From Neoroseomonas eburnea (lineage in GTDB: Bacteria > Pseudomonadota > Alphaproteobacteria > Acetobacterales > Acetobacteraceae), in assembly GCF_018129005.1 (NCBI RefSeq), contig NZ_JAAEDL010000006.1, positions 1-64,000 of the forward strand: DNA of 64,000 bases. The letters are read 5' to 3'. Under the pieces are notes generated by a model that saw only the letters and a program-made list of their open reading frames with translations, was not told where the DNA came from and searched no databases. The translations under genes and the position numbers were made by a program. This document shows, piece by piece, positions 20,250-28,697 of the stretch. How positions within the stretch are numbered: the stretch's first letter is position 1; every line of letters begins with the position of its first letter.

Positions 20250-21353
20250 ATGTTCGCTGCCCAGACCCCCCATGTGAGTCGCCGCGCCCTGCTTGCCGCC
20301 GGCCTGTTCGCGGCCGGCGCCACGCCGCGCCTTTCCGCGCCAGCCTTGGCGCAGGGGCTGAAGCCTGTGAAGCTGACGCTCCCGTGGCTTGCCAATGGAT
20401 CGACGCTTTTCACCTATGTGGCGAAGAACCAGGGCTTCTTCCGCCGCCGTGGCATCGATGTCTCGATCTCGCGTGGCTTCGGCTCGGTCGCGGCCGCCCA
20501 GGCGGTGGGTTCAGGGGAGTTCGACTACGGCTTCGTCTTCGCCGGCGGCACCATCCTGGGCGCCGCGCGAGGGTTGCCGCTCGTGGCCATGTCCACTCTC
20601 GGCTACGACGCGACCATGGGCATCCTGGTCCGCGCCGACAGCCCGGTCAGGGAAGCGAAGGATCTCGAGGGCAGGAAGATCGGCATCGTGCCGACCTCGG
20701 CCGAAGCCCCTTACTGGCCGGCCTTCGCACGGAAGACAGGCATCGACGCTGCCGGCATCACCATGGTGCAGATGGACAACCGGGTGCTGGAGCAGGGCCT
20801 CATCAACCGCCAGGTGGATGCCATCACCGCCATCGGCACCTCCAGCGTGCCGGTGATGCTGGCGCTGCGCCAGCAATGCCGCTTCCTGCCGTGGAGCAAG
20901 GCCGGTGTCTCGCTCTATGCCGGCCAGGTGGTGACGCGGCGCGAGACGCTGGAGAAGGACCGCGAGCTGTCGCGCGCCGTGACCGACGCGCTCGGCGAGG
21001 GCCTGGCCTTCGCGCTGAAGGATCCCGAGGCCGGCATCGACATCTTCCTGCGCGAGGTGCCGGAAATCGGCGTCACCTCCGGCGGGCGGGAGAACGCGCG
21101 CATCTCCCAGGCGCTGATGCACTACACGGTACTCTCGCCCGAGGCGCAGACGCACTCGCTCGGCTACACCGACATGGCCAAGGCGGCCGAGATGGTGGAG
21201 ATGGTGATGGAATTCGGCGCGCCGCGCGATGCGCGCAAGCCGGATGTCGCAACCCTGTTCAGCAACGACTTCGCGGGCACGGTGAAGCTGACCGCGGCCG
21301 AATGGGCGCAGGTGCGGCAGAACGTGGCGTCCTACGCCGCCATTCTCGGCTGA
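20250..21353 (+). CDS. ABC importer solute-binding protein, NMT1/THI5-like
   Basis: The start ATG 20250 places a twin-arginine-like signal (SRRALLAAGLFAAGA) at residues 10-25, so the 367-residue protein should be exported. The mature domain has the two-lobe NMT1-type fold: KPVKLTLPWLANGSTLFTYV, KNQGFFRRRGIDVSI, GSGEFDYGF and GRKIGIVPTSAEAPYW. Relatives bind sulfonates, thiamine precursors, riboflavin or pyrimidine-related compounds. It heads an operon with an SsuB-like ATPase, an SsuC-like permease and a RutB-like amidohydrolase. The substrate is therefore probably a pyrimidine- or ureido-type compound, an inference from context. Confidence 0.82.
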   Translation: MFAAQTPHVSRRALLAAGLFAAGATPRLSAPALAQGLKPVKLTLPWLANGSTLFTYVAKNQGFFRRRGIDVSISRGFGSVAAAQAVGSGEFDYGFVFAGGTILGAARGLPLVAMSTLGYDATMGILVRADSPVREAKDLEGRKIGIVPTSAEAPYWPAFARKTGIDAAGITMVQMDNRVLEQGLINRQVDAITAIGTSSVPVMLALRQQCRFLPWSKAGVSLYAGQVVTRRETLEKDRELSRAVTDALGEGLAFALKDPEAGIDIFLREVPEIGVTSGGRENARISQALMHYTVLSPEAQTHSLGYTDMAKAAEMVEMVMEFGAPRDARKPDVATLFSNDFAGTVKLTAAEWAQVRQNVASYAAILG

Positions 21354-21357
21354 TGAC

Positions 21358-22149
21358 ATGAGCGCACGCGGCGCGGCCGCCGAAGCCATCACCGCAGCGC
21401 GCGTCCGAAAGGTCTACGAAACGCCCTCCGGCCCGGTGGAAGCCGTGGCCGAGGCGAGCTTCCGCATCGCGCGGGGCGATTTCGTCTCGATCCTGGGGCC
21501 GTCCGGCTGTGGCAAGAGCACGCTGATGCTGATGGTCGCGGGCCTCGAACCCGCGACCGCGGGCAGCCTGCGGATCGACGGCGTGGAGGTTTCCGGGCCG
21601 CAGGTCGACGCCGGCATGATGTTCCAGGACCCGACGCTGCTGCCGTGGCGCAGCGTGCTGGACAACGTGCTGTTCCCGATCGGCATGCGCCGCCGGGTCA
21701 GCGCCGCCGACCGCGAGCGGGCGGAAGGCCTGTTGCGCATGGTCGATCTCTGGGGCTTCCGGGACAAGCGGCCACGGGAGCTGTCGGGCGGCATGCGTCA
21801 GCGCGTCGCCCTCGCCCGGGCCTTGATCGGGGACCCGCGGATCCTGCTGATGGACGAGCCCTTCTCCGCGCTCGACGCCATCACGCGCGACGAGATGGGG
21901 CTCGCCCTCGCGCGCATCTGGGACACGACGCACAAGACCTCGATCTTCATCACCCACTCGATCCGGGAGGCGATCTTCCTGTCCGACCGTATCCTGGTGA
22001 TGGGGCGGCGGCCTTCCACCATCGTCGAGGATATCCGCGTGCCCTTCGAGCGCCCGCGCCAGCCTTCCGTCGAGGCGGACGCCCGCTTCAACGAGCTCTA
22101 CCTGCACCTGAAGGCCTCCATCCACCGCACCACGGCGGGGGCGGCATGA
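21358..22149 (+). CDS. ABC importer ATP-binding protein (SsuB/TauB-like)
   Basis: A 263-residue ATPase with Walker A GPSGCGKST, a Q-loop in MMFQDPTLLPWRS, signature LSGGMRQR, Walker B ILLMDEPFSALD and the H-loop FITHSIREAI. The TLLPWRSVLDNVLFP segment is typical of ATPases serving nitrate/sulfonate/taurine-type importers. It starts 4 bases after the binding-protein gene and overlaps the permease start by 4 bases, so the three proteins clearly form one inner-membrane importer. Confidence 0.88.
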   Translation: MSARGAAAEAITAARVRKVYETPSGPVEAVAEASFRIARGDFVSILGPSGCGKSTLMLMVAGLEPATAGSLRIDGVEVSGPQVDAGMMFQDPTLLPWRSVLDNVLFPIGMRRRVSAADRERAEGLLRMVDLWGFRDKRPRELSGGMRQRVALARALIGDPRILLMDEPFSALDAITRDEMGLALARIWDTTHKTSIFITHSIREAIFLSDRILVMGRRPSTIVEDIRVPFERPRQPSVEADARFNELYLHLKASIHRTTAGAA

Positions 22150-22916
22150 CCCGCGCTCAGCTCACGCGGGCGCATGCCCGCCAGGTTCTCCTGCCGCTGC
22201 TCACCGCCGGGCTGATCCTCGGCGCATGGGAAGCGGCGGTGCGCATCGGGGAGATACCGGACATCCTGCTGCCGGCGCCCTCCGCCGTCGCGATCCGGCT
22301 GTACGAGACCCTGCCCTTCCTGCTGAAGCAGGCGGTGCCGACCACGCTCGAGACCATCGCGGGCTTCGCCATCTCGACCGTGCTCGGCATCGCGCTGGCG
22401 GTGCTGGTCAGTGCCTCCCGCCTGGCGCGGGAGGCGCTCTATCCGAACATCGTCTTCTTCCAGCTCATCCCCAAGATCGCGCTCGCGCCGCTGTTCATCG
22501 TCTGGCTCGGCATCGGCAGCCCGTCGCGCGTCACCTTCTCGGTCTTCATCTCCTTCTTCCCGGTGGTGGTGGCGACGCTGACCGGGCTGACCTCGGTGGA
22601 CCGCGACCTGCTGCGCCTGTGCCGCGCGGTCGGCGGGAGCGGCTGGAAGACCTACGCCCAGGTGCGCTTCCCCGCGGCGGTGCCGCACATCTTCTCCGGC
22701 CTGAAGATCGCCATCACCTTCGCCATGATCGGGGTGATCGTGGGCGAGTTCATCACCGCCCAGGCCGGGCTCGGCTATATGATCCTGTTCGCCGCCTCGC
22801 AGGCGGAGATGGCGCTGATCCTCGCTTCCATCGCATTGCTCTGCGTCATCGGCCTGCTGCTCTACGGCGCGGTCGTGGCCATGGAGCGCGTCGCCCTCAA
22901 GCGCTACGGAGCCTGA
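22146..22916 (+). CDS. ABC importer permease (SsuC-like)
   Basis: A 256-residue membrane protein with about six transmembrane helices. The cytoplasmic coupling-loop motif appears as RAVGGSGWKTYAQVRFPAAVPHIFSGL (shown as AVGGSGWKTYAQVRFPAA), the EAA loop that contacts the ATPase. The start ATG overlaps the ATPase stop as ATGA, with GGGGGCGGC just upstream. It forms the channel of the NMT1-type importer encoded here and lies 2 bases before the amidohydrolase gene. Confidence 0.88.
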   Translation: MTRAQLTRAHARQVLLPLLTAGLILGAWEAAVRIGEIPDILLPAPSAVAIRLYETLPFLLKQAVPTTLETIAGFAISTVLGIALAVLVSASRLAREALYPNIVFFQLIPKIALAPLFIVWLGIGSPSRVTFSVFISFFPVVVATLTGLTSVDRDLLRLCRAVGGSGWKTYAQVRFPAAVPHIFSGLKIAITFAMIGVIVGEFITAQAGLGYMILFAASQAEMALILASIALLCVIGLLLYGAVVAMERVALKRYGA

Positions 22917-22918
22917 CC

Positions 22919-23599
22919 ATGGCAGCCATCACCATCGCGGCCGAACCGGAGGCGCTGCCCATCGCCACGGCCACCACGGCGCTCGTCGTGGTCGACATGC
23001 AGAACGCCTACCTGTCGAAGGGCGGCTATCTCGACCGCGTCGGCTTCGACGTCTCGGCCAGCCCGCCGGTCATCGAGAAGGCGGCGATGGTGCTTGGCGC
23101 GGCGCGCAAGGCGGGGCTCTTCGTCGCGCATCTGCAGAACGGCTTCGACGCGCTGCAGACCGAGGCCGGCGGCCCGACCGCGCCGGTCTGGCACAAGTCC
23201 AACGCGCTGAAGTACATGCGCGCCAACCCGTCCGAGCGCGGCAAGCTGATCACCCACGGCACCTGGGACCATGAATTCGTGGAGCCGATGCGCCCTGCCG
23301 CCGGGGAGGCGATCATTCCCAAGGCACGCTACAGCGGCTTTGCGGGCACCAATCTCGAGCAGCTCCTGCGCGCGCGCGGCATCACCACGCTGCTGCTGGT
23401 CGGCGTGAATTCGAATGTCTGCGTCGAATCGACCCTGCGCGATGCCTATCACCGCGAGTTCTTCGCGCTGATGGTGCCCGATGCGACGTTGCAGGCGGGG
23501 CCCGACTTCATTCATGCGGCCACCATCTTCAACGTCCAGCGCTTCTTCGGCTGGACGGCGCCGGCGGCCATGGTGGTCGAGGCTCTCGCCGGCGGTTGA
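22919..23599 (+). CDS. rutB: RutB-like ureidoacrylate amidohydrolase (isochorismatase family)
   Basis: This 226-residue protein matches RutB closely along its length: VVVDMQNAYLSKGGYLDRVG, then EAGGPTAPVWHKSNALKYMR, KARYSGFAGTNLEQLLRARG and NVCVESTLRDAYHREFF. The cysteine-hydrolase triad is D26, K135 and C168. RutB hydrolyses ureidoacrylate, or its peracid, to aminoacrylate with release of carbamate in the Rut pyrimidine pathway. Here no rutA, C, D, E or F gene is adjacent; it closes an ABC importer operon instead. It may act on an imported ureido compound or work with rut genes elsewhere. Confidence 0.82.
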   Translation: MAAITIAAEPEALPIATATTALVVVDMQNAYLSKGGYLDRVGFDVSASPPVIEKAAMVLGAARKAGLFVAHLQNGFDALQTEAGGPTAPVWHKSNALKYMRANPSERGKLITHGTWDHEFVEPMRPAAGEAIIPKARYSGFAGTNLEQLLRARGITTLLLVGVNSNVCVESTLRDAYHREFFALMVPDATLQAGPDFIHAATIFNVQRFFGWTAPAAMVVEALAGG

Positions 23600-23814
23600 G
23601 CCTGCGCCGCACGGCGGTGCTGCGCGACGCGGCAGCGACGAGCCGCGTGGTCGCGGGGTCTTGCCCGAGGCAGATTGCCCCCGCCGCGGGACGAATTGCC
23701 CTGCCGGCAAGCAAATGCGTCGGAGGGTCCCTGTTTTCCCCCGCCCTGGGGCCTTGCCGGGTGCCTCGGCGCCATGTTCGCCTCGCTCCATCAAGCAACA
23801 TCGGGGGTATTGGC

Positions 23815-25383
23815 ATGCCGACTCGAACGGCAGCGCGGCTGCTCGTGCTTCTTGCGATGCTCGGGACGGTCACGCCGATGACGCCACCGCGGGCGCAGAC
23901 GCTGACGGCGGTGCTGGAGGCGGAGATCGTCACGCTCGATCCGCACTTCACGCCGGCCTACATCACCCGCACCTTCGGCTACATGGTGTTCGACACGCTC
24001 TTCGCCATGAACGGCGCGGGCGAGGTGCGGCCGCAGATGGTGCAGGACTGGACGCGCTCGCCGGACGGTCTCACCTGGACCTTCACCCTGCGCGACGGGC
24101 TGAAATGGCATGACGGCACGCCGGTGACGGCGGCGGATTGCGTCGCCTCCCTGCGCCGCTGGTTCACCCGCAGCGCGCTCGGGCGGCGGCTCGGCGAGGC
24201 GACGGCCACCCTCGAGGCGCGCGATGCGAAGACCTTCGTGCTCACGCTGCGCGCGCCCTTCGGCCTGGTGCTGGAGACGCTGGGCACCACGTCCTCCCCC
24301 GGGCCCTTCATGATACCGGAGCGCCTGGCGCGCACGCCGGGCACGGAACGCATCCCCGAGATCATCGGTTCCGGCCCCTTCGTCTTCCGCCGGGAGGACC
24401 ACCGGCCGGGCGACCGCATGCTGCTGCGCCGCAACACCGCCTACGTGCCGCGCCCCGAGCCGGCCGATCACCTGGCAGGCGGCAAGGTCGTGCGCATCGA
24501 CGCCCTCGACATCCGCGTGGTGCCGGACGGCGCGACCGTCGTCGCGGCGATGCGGTCCGGCGAGATCGACTACATGCAGTACGCGCCCTTCGACATGCTG
24601 TCAGTGCTGGAACGCGACCGGCGCATCCGGCTGGTGAATTTCAGCGGGCTCGAGCAGTTCACCGGCCACTATCGGACCAATGCCGCCTCGGGTCCCTTTT
24701 CCGATCCCGCCATCCGCCGCGTGCTGCTCTCCCTCGTGGACCAGTCGGAAGTGATGGCCGGGATGGGCCTGTCCGACCGCTATTCCCGCACCTGCAACGC
24801 CTTCTTCATATGCGGCTCGCCCTATGAAAGCGATGTCGGCACGGAGCCGATGCAGCGCCCGTCCATCGAGGCGGCGCGGGAGGCGCTGCGCCAGACGCGC
24901 TATGCCGGCGAGCCGGTCATCGTGCTCGTCGCCAACGATCTGGAGGCGCCGAAGATCTCCAGCGAGATCCTGGCGGACCGGCTGCGCCGCGCCGGTTTCA
25001 ACGTGGACATGCAGGTGATGGACTGGGCCTCGGTGCTGGCCCGCCGCACCCGGCGGGATGGCTGGAGCGTCTTCGGTGTGCATGCCCTCGGCGTCGATCT
25101 GCACAATCCGCTGACCAACTCGGTCATCGGCTTCAACTGCACCGGGGCGACCACCGGCGGGTTCCATTGCGAGGCGAGGCTGACGCCCCTGTTCGACGCC
25201 TTCGCGGCAGCCCCGACTCTGCAGGAGCGCCAGCGCATCGCCGCGGAGATCCAGGGGATCCTCTACGAGCAGGGGATCGCGGTGCCGTGGGGGCAGTTCG
25301 CCCAGCCCGCCGCGCATCGTGCCCAGTTGCATAACCTGATCACTTCGGCGATCCCGCTCTTCTGGAACGTGGAGAAGCGCTAG
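23815..25383 (+). CDS. ABC solute-binding protein, family 5, orphan
   Basis: The start ATG 23815 gives 522 residues with a cleavable signal peptide ending near PPRAQT. Family-5 (dipeptide/nickel type) features are present: LEAEIVTLDPHFTPAY, DSL-type WTFTLRDGLKWHDGTPVTAADCVASLRRW (short form RDGLKWHDGTPVTAADC), IIGSGPFVF and the late GFNCTGATTGG. These periplasmic proteins deliver peptides, glutathione, sugars or metal chelates to Dpp-type permeases. No permease or ATPase gene is adjacent, so it must use a transporter encoded elsewhere. The GMC oxidoreductase 5 bases downstream suggests a shared substrate. Confidence 0.82.
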   Translation: MPTRTAARLLVLLAMLGTVTPMTPPRAQTLTAVLEAEIVTLDPHFTPAYITRTFGYMVFDTLFAMNGAGEVRPQMVQDWTRSPDGLTWTFTLRDGLKWHDGTPVTAADCVASLRRWFTRSALGRRLGEATATLEARDAKTFVLTLRAPFGLVLETLGTTSSPGPFMIPERLARTPGTERIPEIIGSGPFVFRREDHRPGDRMLLRRNTAYVPRPEPADHLAGGKVVRIDALDIRVVPDGATVVAAMRSGEIDYMQYAPFDMLSVLERDRRIRLVNFSGLEQFTGHYRTNAASGPFSDPAIRRVLLSLVDQSEVMAGMGLSDRYSRTCNAFFICGSPYESDVGTEPMQRPSIEAAREALRQTRYAGEPVIVLVANDLEAPKISSEILADRLRRAGFNVDMQVMDWASVLARRTRRDGWSVFGVHALGVDLHNPLTNSVIGFNCTGATTGGFHCEARLTPLFDAFAAAPTLQERQRIAAEIQGILYEQGIAVPWGQFAQPAAHRAQLHNLITSAIPLFWNVEKR

Positions 25384-25388
25384 CCGTC

Positions 25389-26957
25389 ATGTTCGATGTG
25401 ATCGTCGTCGGCGCGGGTTCGGCCGGTGCGCCGCTCGCCGCCCGCCTGTCGGAGGACGGGCATCGCAAGGTGCTCCTGCTGGAGGCCGGGCGCGACTGGC
25501 GGGCCGCCGAGGCGCCCGCCGCCCTGCGCAGCGCCAACATCATTCCCTTCATGCACGACCCCGGCCACCAGGCGGAGTGGCAGTGGCCGGGCCTGACGAC
25601 GCGCCGTACTGCTCTGCAGGAGCCGAAATTCTACTGGCGCGGCAAGACCATGGGCGGCTGTTCCACGGTCAATGCGCAGATCGCCATCCGCGGCGTGCCG
25701 GCTGCCTTCGACGCCTGGGCCGAGGCGGGCTGCGAGGGCTGGTCGGCCAGCGACGTGCTGCCGATCTTCGACGCCATCGAGGATGATTCGGAAACCGGCG
25801 CCGCCCCGGGTATCCGGCGCGGCGGCCCGCTGCCGGTCTTCCGCATGCCGGCGGATCAATGGGGCTCGGTTGACCGCGCCCTTCGCGATGCCGCCCTTGC
25901 CGCAGGGCACCCCTGGAAGGCGGACCTCAATGCGCCGGAAGGGGAGGGGGTCTCCTGTTACCCGATCAACCTTCGCGACGGGCAGCGCATCACCACCAAT
26001 GACGGCTATCTGGAGCCGGCGCGCGGTCGCCCCAACCTGACCATCCGCGGTGAGGCGCTGGTCGATCGCGTCCTGTTCGACGGCCGGCAGGCGCGCGGGG
26101 TGCGCGTGCGCTTCGGTGCCGGCCTCTGGGAAGAGATCGCGGCGCGGGAAGTGGTGCTCTGCGCCGGCGCCATCCACAGCCCGACCATCCTGCTGCGCTC
26201 CGGCATCGGTCCCGCCGAGGAACTCGCCACCCTTGGCATTCCGGTGTTGCACGACCTGCCGGAGGTCGGGCGGAACCTGATGGACCACCCGATCCTGCGC
26301 GCCACCCTGGCGCTGAAGCCGGAGCATCAGGCGCGCGGCCGCGACGCCCGCCACACCAATTGCTGCGTGACCTACAGCAGCGGCCTCGCCGGCGGCGGCG
26401 AGCGCGACATGATCATGATCGCCTTCAACCATCGCGGCCTGACCGCCGATGGCGAGCCGGCGCCGACGGGTTCGGTCGGCCTGTCGCTCTACGATGCCTT
26501 CTCGCGCGGCAGCGTGCGGCTCGTCTCGGCCGATGCGGATGCCCAGCCCATCGTCGATGAGAACATGCTGGCCGACCCGAGCGACCGCATGCGGCTGCGC
26601 GACGGGGTGCGGCGGCTCGCGCGCCTCGCCGCCCTTGCGCCGATCACGGGCATCGCGGAGCGCGTCACCTTCTGCGAGGCGGACATGTCCATCGCCGAGG
26701 CGGCCGCTCTGCCGGACGATGAGCTGGACACGCTGATGCTGCGCGAGGCGGGCGACATCCAGCATGCCGCCGGGACCTGCCGCATGACGGCGCATGAGGA
26801 CCCCCGTGGCGTGGTGGACCCGGATCTGCGGGTGCGTGGCGTCACCGGCCTGCGGGTGGCGGATGCCGCGATCATGCCGACGGATTGCCGCGCCAATCTT
26901 CACTTCACCTGCGTGATGATCGGCGAGGCACTGGCGCGGCGGATGCGGCAGGCATGA
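25389..26957 (+). CDS. GMC-family FAD oxidoreductase
   Basis: The 522-residue enzyme has the FAD-binding N-terminus VIVVGAGSAGAPLAARLSED, the GMC signature region FYWRGKTMGGCSTVNAQIAIRG (short: KTMGGCSTVNAQIAIRG), and the second signature GAIHSPTILLRSGIGP. The C-terminal GTCRM and NLHFTCVMIGEAL carry the active-site His. GMC enzymes oxidise alcohols, choline or sugars with oxygen or a quinone. The substrate is unknown. It lies in a probable operon with a binding protein upstream and a DadA-like oxidoreductase downstream. Confidence 0.85.
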   Translation: MFDVIVVGAGSAGAPLAARLSEDGHRKVLLLEAGRDWRAAEAPAALRSANIIPFMHDPGHQAEWQWPGLTTRRTALQEPKFYWRGKTMGGCSTVNAQIAIRGVPAAFDAWAEAGCEGWSASDVLPIFDAIEDDSETGAAPGIRRGGPLPVFRMPADQWGSVDRALRDAALAAGHPWKADLNAPEGEGVSCYPINLRDGQRITTNDGYLEPARGRPNLTIRGEALVDRVLFDGRQARGVRVRFGAGLWEEIAAREVVLCAGAIHSPTILLRSGIGPAEELATLGIPVLHDLPEVGRNLMDHPILRATLALKPEHQARGRDARHTNCCVTYSSGLAGGGERDMIMIAFNHRGLTADGEPAPTGSVGLSLYDAFSRGSVRLVSADADAQPIVDENMLADPSDRMRLRDGVRRLARLAALAPITGIAERVTFCEADMSIAEAAALPDDELDTLMLREAGDIQHAAGTCRMTAHEDPRGVVDPDLRVRGVTGLRVADAAIMPTDCRANLHFTCVMIGEALARRMRQA

Positions 26958-27002
26958 GTATGCCGTGCCGCGAATCGGACGTGATCGAAGGGTGATGTGA
27001 GA

Positions 27003-28244
27003 ATGCCGCAATCGGCGATCGTGCTCGGCGCGGGCATGGTGGGGGTCTCGGTGGCGCTGCATCTGCGCCGCCGCGGCTACGACGTGGTGCTGGTGGACCG
27101 GCAGGGGCCGGGCGAAGGGGCCTCCTTCGGCAATGGCGGCCTGATCCAGCGCGAGGCCGTGCACCCCCATCCGTTTCCCCGCGACGTCTCCGAACTGCTC
27201 CGCATCGCGCGCAACGGGTCGATCGACGCCCACTACCACCCCTTCGCGCTGCCGGGGCTTGCCTCGCCGCTGCTGCGCTACTGGTGGCACTCGGAACCGG
27301 CGCGCTACGCGCAGACCGTGCAGGCCTATGCGCGCCTGATCGAAACCTGCCTCGACGAGCATCTAGCGATCGCGCGGGGCACCGATGCGATGGCGCTGCT
27401 GCGGCCGATCGGCTGGATGCGCCTGTTCGGCGACCCGCAGCGCTTCGAGACGGCGCTGGCCCAGGCGGAACTGGCGCGCAAGGAATATGGGGTCAACTTC
27501 GTCGCGCTCGACCGGGCCGGCGTGGCGGCGGCGGAACCGCATCTGCTCGCGGAACGCACCGGCGCCATCCATTGGACGGATCCGCTTTCGGTCAGCGACC
27601 CGCATGCGCTGACGCTTGCCTATGCGCGGTTCTTCGAGGCGGAAGGCGGTCGCTTCGTCCTGGGCGACGCGGCCACGCTGCGCCGCGTTGCCGCGGGTTG
27701 GCGCGTGCAGGCCGAGGACGGCCCGGTCGAGGCGGCCGAGGTGGTGATCGCGCTCGGCGCGGCGGCCACCGAGGTGACGCGGCGGTTCGGCTATGCGCCG
27801 CCGCTCTTCGGCAAGCGCGGCTATCACATGCATTACCGCCTGCAGGGGAATGCGGTGCTCAACCGGCCCGTGCTCGATACCGATAGCGGCTTCCTGCTGG
27901 CCCCGATGCGGGCGGGAATCCGCCTGACCACGGGGGCCGAGTTCGCGCGGCCCGACGCCGCCCCTTCGCCGGTCCAACTGGAGAGGGCGGAGCCGGTGGC
28001 GCGGCGCCTGCTGCCGCTGGCCGATCGGGTGGAGGCCACCCCGTGGATGGGCGTGCGCCCCTGCATGCCCGACATGCTGCCGGTCATCGGGCGTCTGCCG
28101 GGCCATCAGGGCGCCTGGTGCGCCTTCGGGCATGGGCACCAGGGGCTCACCCTAGGGCCGACCACCGGGCGCCTGCTCGCCGAGATGATGACGGGCGGGG
28201 AGACCTTCGTCAGCCCCGAGCCGTACCGGCCGGACCGCTACTAG
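27003..28244 (+). CDS. DadA-like FAD-dependent oxidoreductase
   Basis: The start ATG 27003 lies 10 bases after GAAGG; a GTG at 26997 is possible. The 413-residue protein begins with the FAD Rossmann motif VLGAGMVGVSVALHLRRRGYDVVLVD (short: GAGMVGVSVALHL). It keeps the conserved SFGNGGLIQ segment of the D-amino-acid dehydrogenase group, and the C-terminal VRPCMPDMLPVIG and GHGHQGLTLGPTTGRL. It should oxidise an amino acid or other secondary amine and pass electrons to the respiratory chain or oxygen. The specific substrate cannot be assigned. Confidence 0.8.
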   Translation: MPQSAIVLGAGMVGVSVALHLRRRGYDVVLVDRQGPGEGASFGNGGLIQREAVHPHPFPRDVSELLRIARNGSIDAHYHPFALPGLASPLLRYWWHSEPARYAQTVQAYARLIETCLDEHLAIARGTDAMALLRPIGWMRLFGDPQRFETALAQAELARKEYGVNFVALDRAGVAAAEPHLLAERTGAIHWTDPLSVSDPHALTLAYARFFEAEGGRFVLGDAATLRRVAAGWRVQAEDGPVEAAEVVIALGAAATEVTRRFGYAPPLFGKRGYHMHYRLQGNAVLNRPVLDTDSGFLLAPMRAGIRLTTGAEFARPDAAPSPVQLERAEPVARRLLPLADRVEATPWMGVRPCMPDMLPVIGRLPGHQGAWCAFGHGHQGLTLGPTTGRLLAEMMTGGETFVSPEPYRPDRY

Positions 28245-28298
28245 CACGCTGGCGAGACGCGCGGATTGAGGGGCCTCACCCCCTCAAACTCTCGTGTC

Positions 28299-28397
28299 GG
28301 GGGGCACGGCCCCTTCGATCTGCGGTGACGTAAGGTAGCGGTTTCCAAAGGCCTTTCGGCCTTTGGCGGGGAGAGCCCGAGAGGGGCGGCGCCCCCC
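28299..28397. repeat. Nested inverted repeat with central perfect hairpin
   Basis: The 15-base arms GGGGGGCACGGCCCC (28299-28313) and GGGGCGGCGCCCCCC (28383-28397) are complementary at 13 positions. They enclose a perfect 9-bp hairpin, CCAAAGGCC-TTTC-GGCCTTTGG, at 28345-28366. The element lies in a 450-base gene-free stretch (28245-28697), whose remainder shows no gene. It resembles the element at 8627-8755 in architecture (G-run outer arms, hairpin core), although the cores differ. It probably ends transcription of the oxidoreductase operon. Confidence 0.55.
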
Positions 28398-28636
28398 TAG
28401 GAACAACCAACGAGGCCTTCTGCAGAGCGGATTGCACGCGGCCGGAATCAACCGCATGCATGAAGATGCCCGCCAGGTGACGGCCGGAGCGATGGGAAGC
28501 CGCACCCACGGCTCGCGCCGGCGAGAACTGGGCTGACCTCGCCGGTCGCAGCATGCGCGTAACGCACCGCGTCTCTCTCCGAGACATGCCCTTCCACACC
28601 ACGCCGCACGCCGCGCATCACACAACCGAAACACGT

Positions 28637-28654
28637 CCGTCATCGGCGCGTCGC
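28637..28654 (+). promoter_or_regulatory. Weak Pho-box-like direct repeat upstream of the phosphonate operon
   Basis: CCGTCAT and GCGTCGC are spaced with an 11-base period, as in PhoB boxes (consensus CTGTCAT repeats), and end 43 bases upstream of the hydrolase start. Only the first half-site is good, so this is a weak call supported mainly by position. Confidence 0.25.
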
Positions 28655-28697
28655 GCTGATGCTCTACCCCGCCCCCCGCTTCAGGAGATCGGGCGGC

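Noticed and set aside
25380-27362. 660-codon minus-strand open frame opposite the GMC oxidoreductase
   Set aside because: Same GC-shadow pattern; the + strand gene has intact FAD and GMC signatures.
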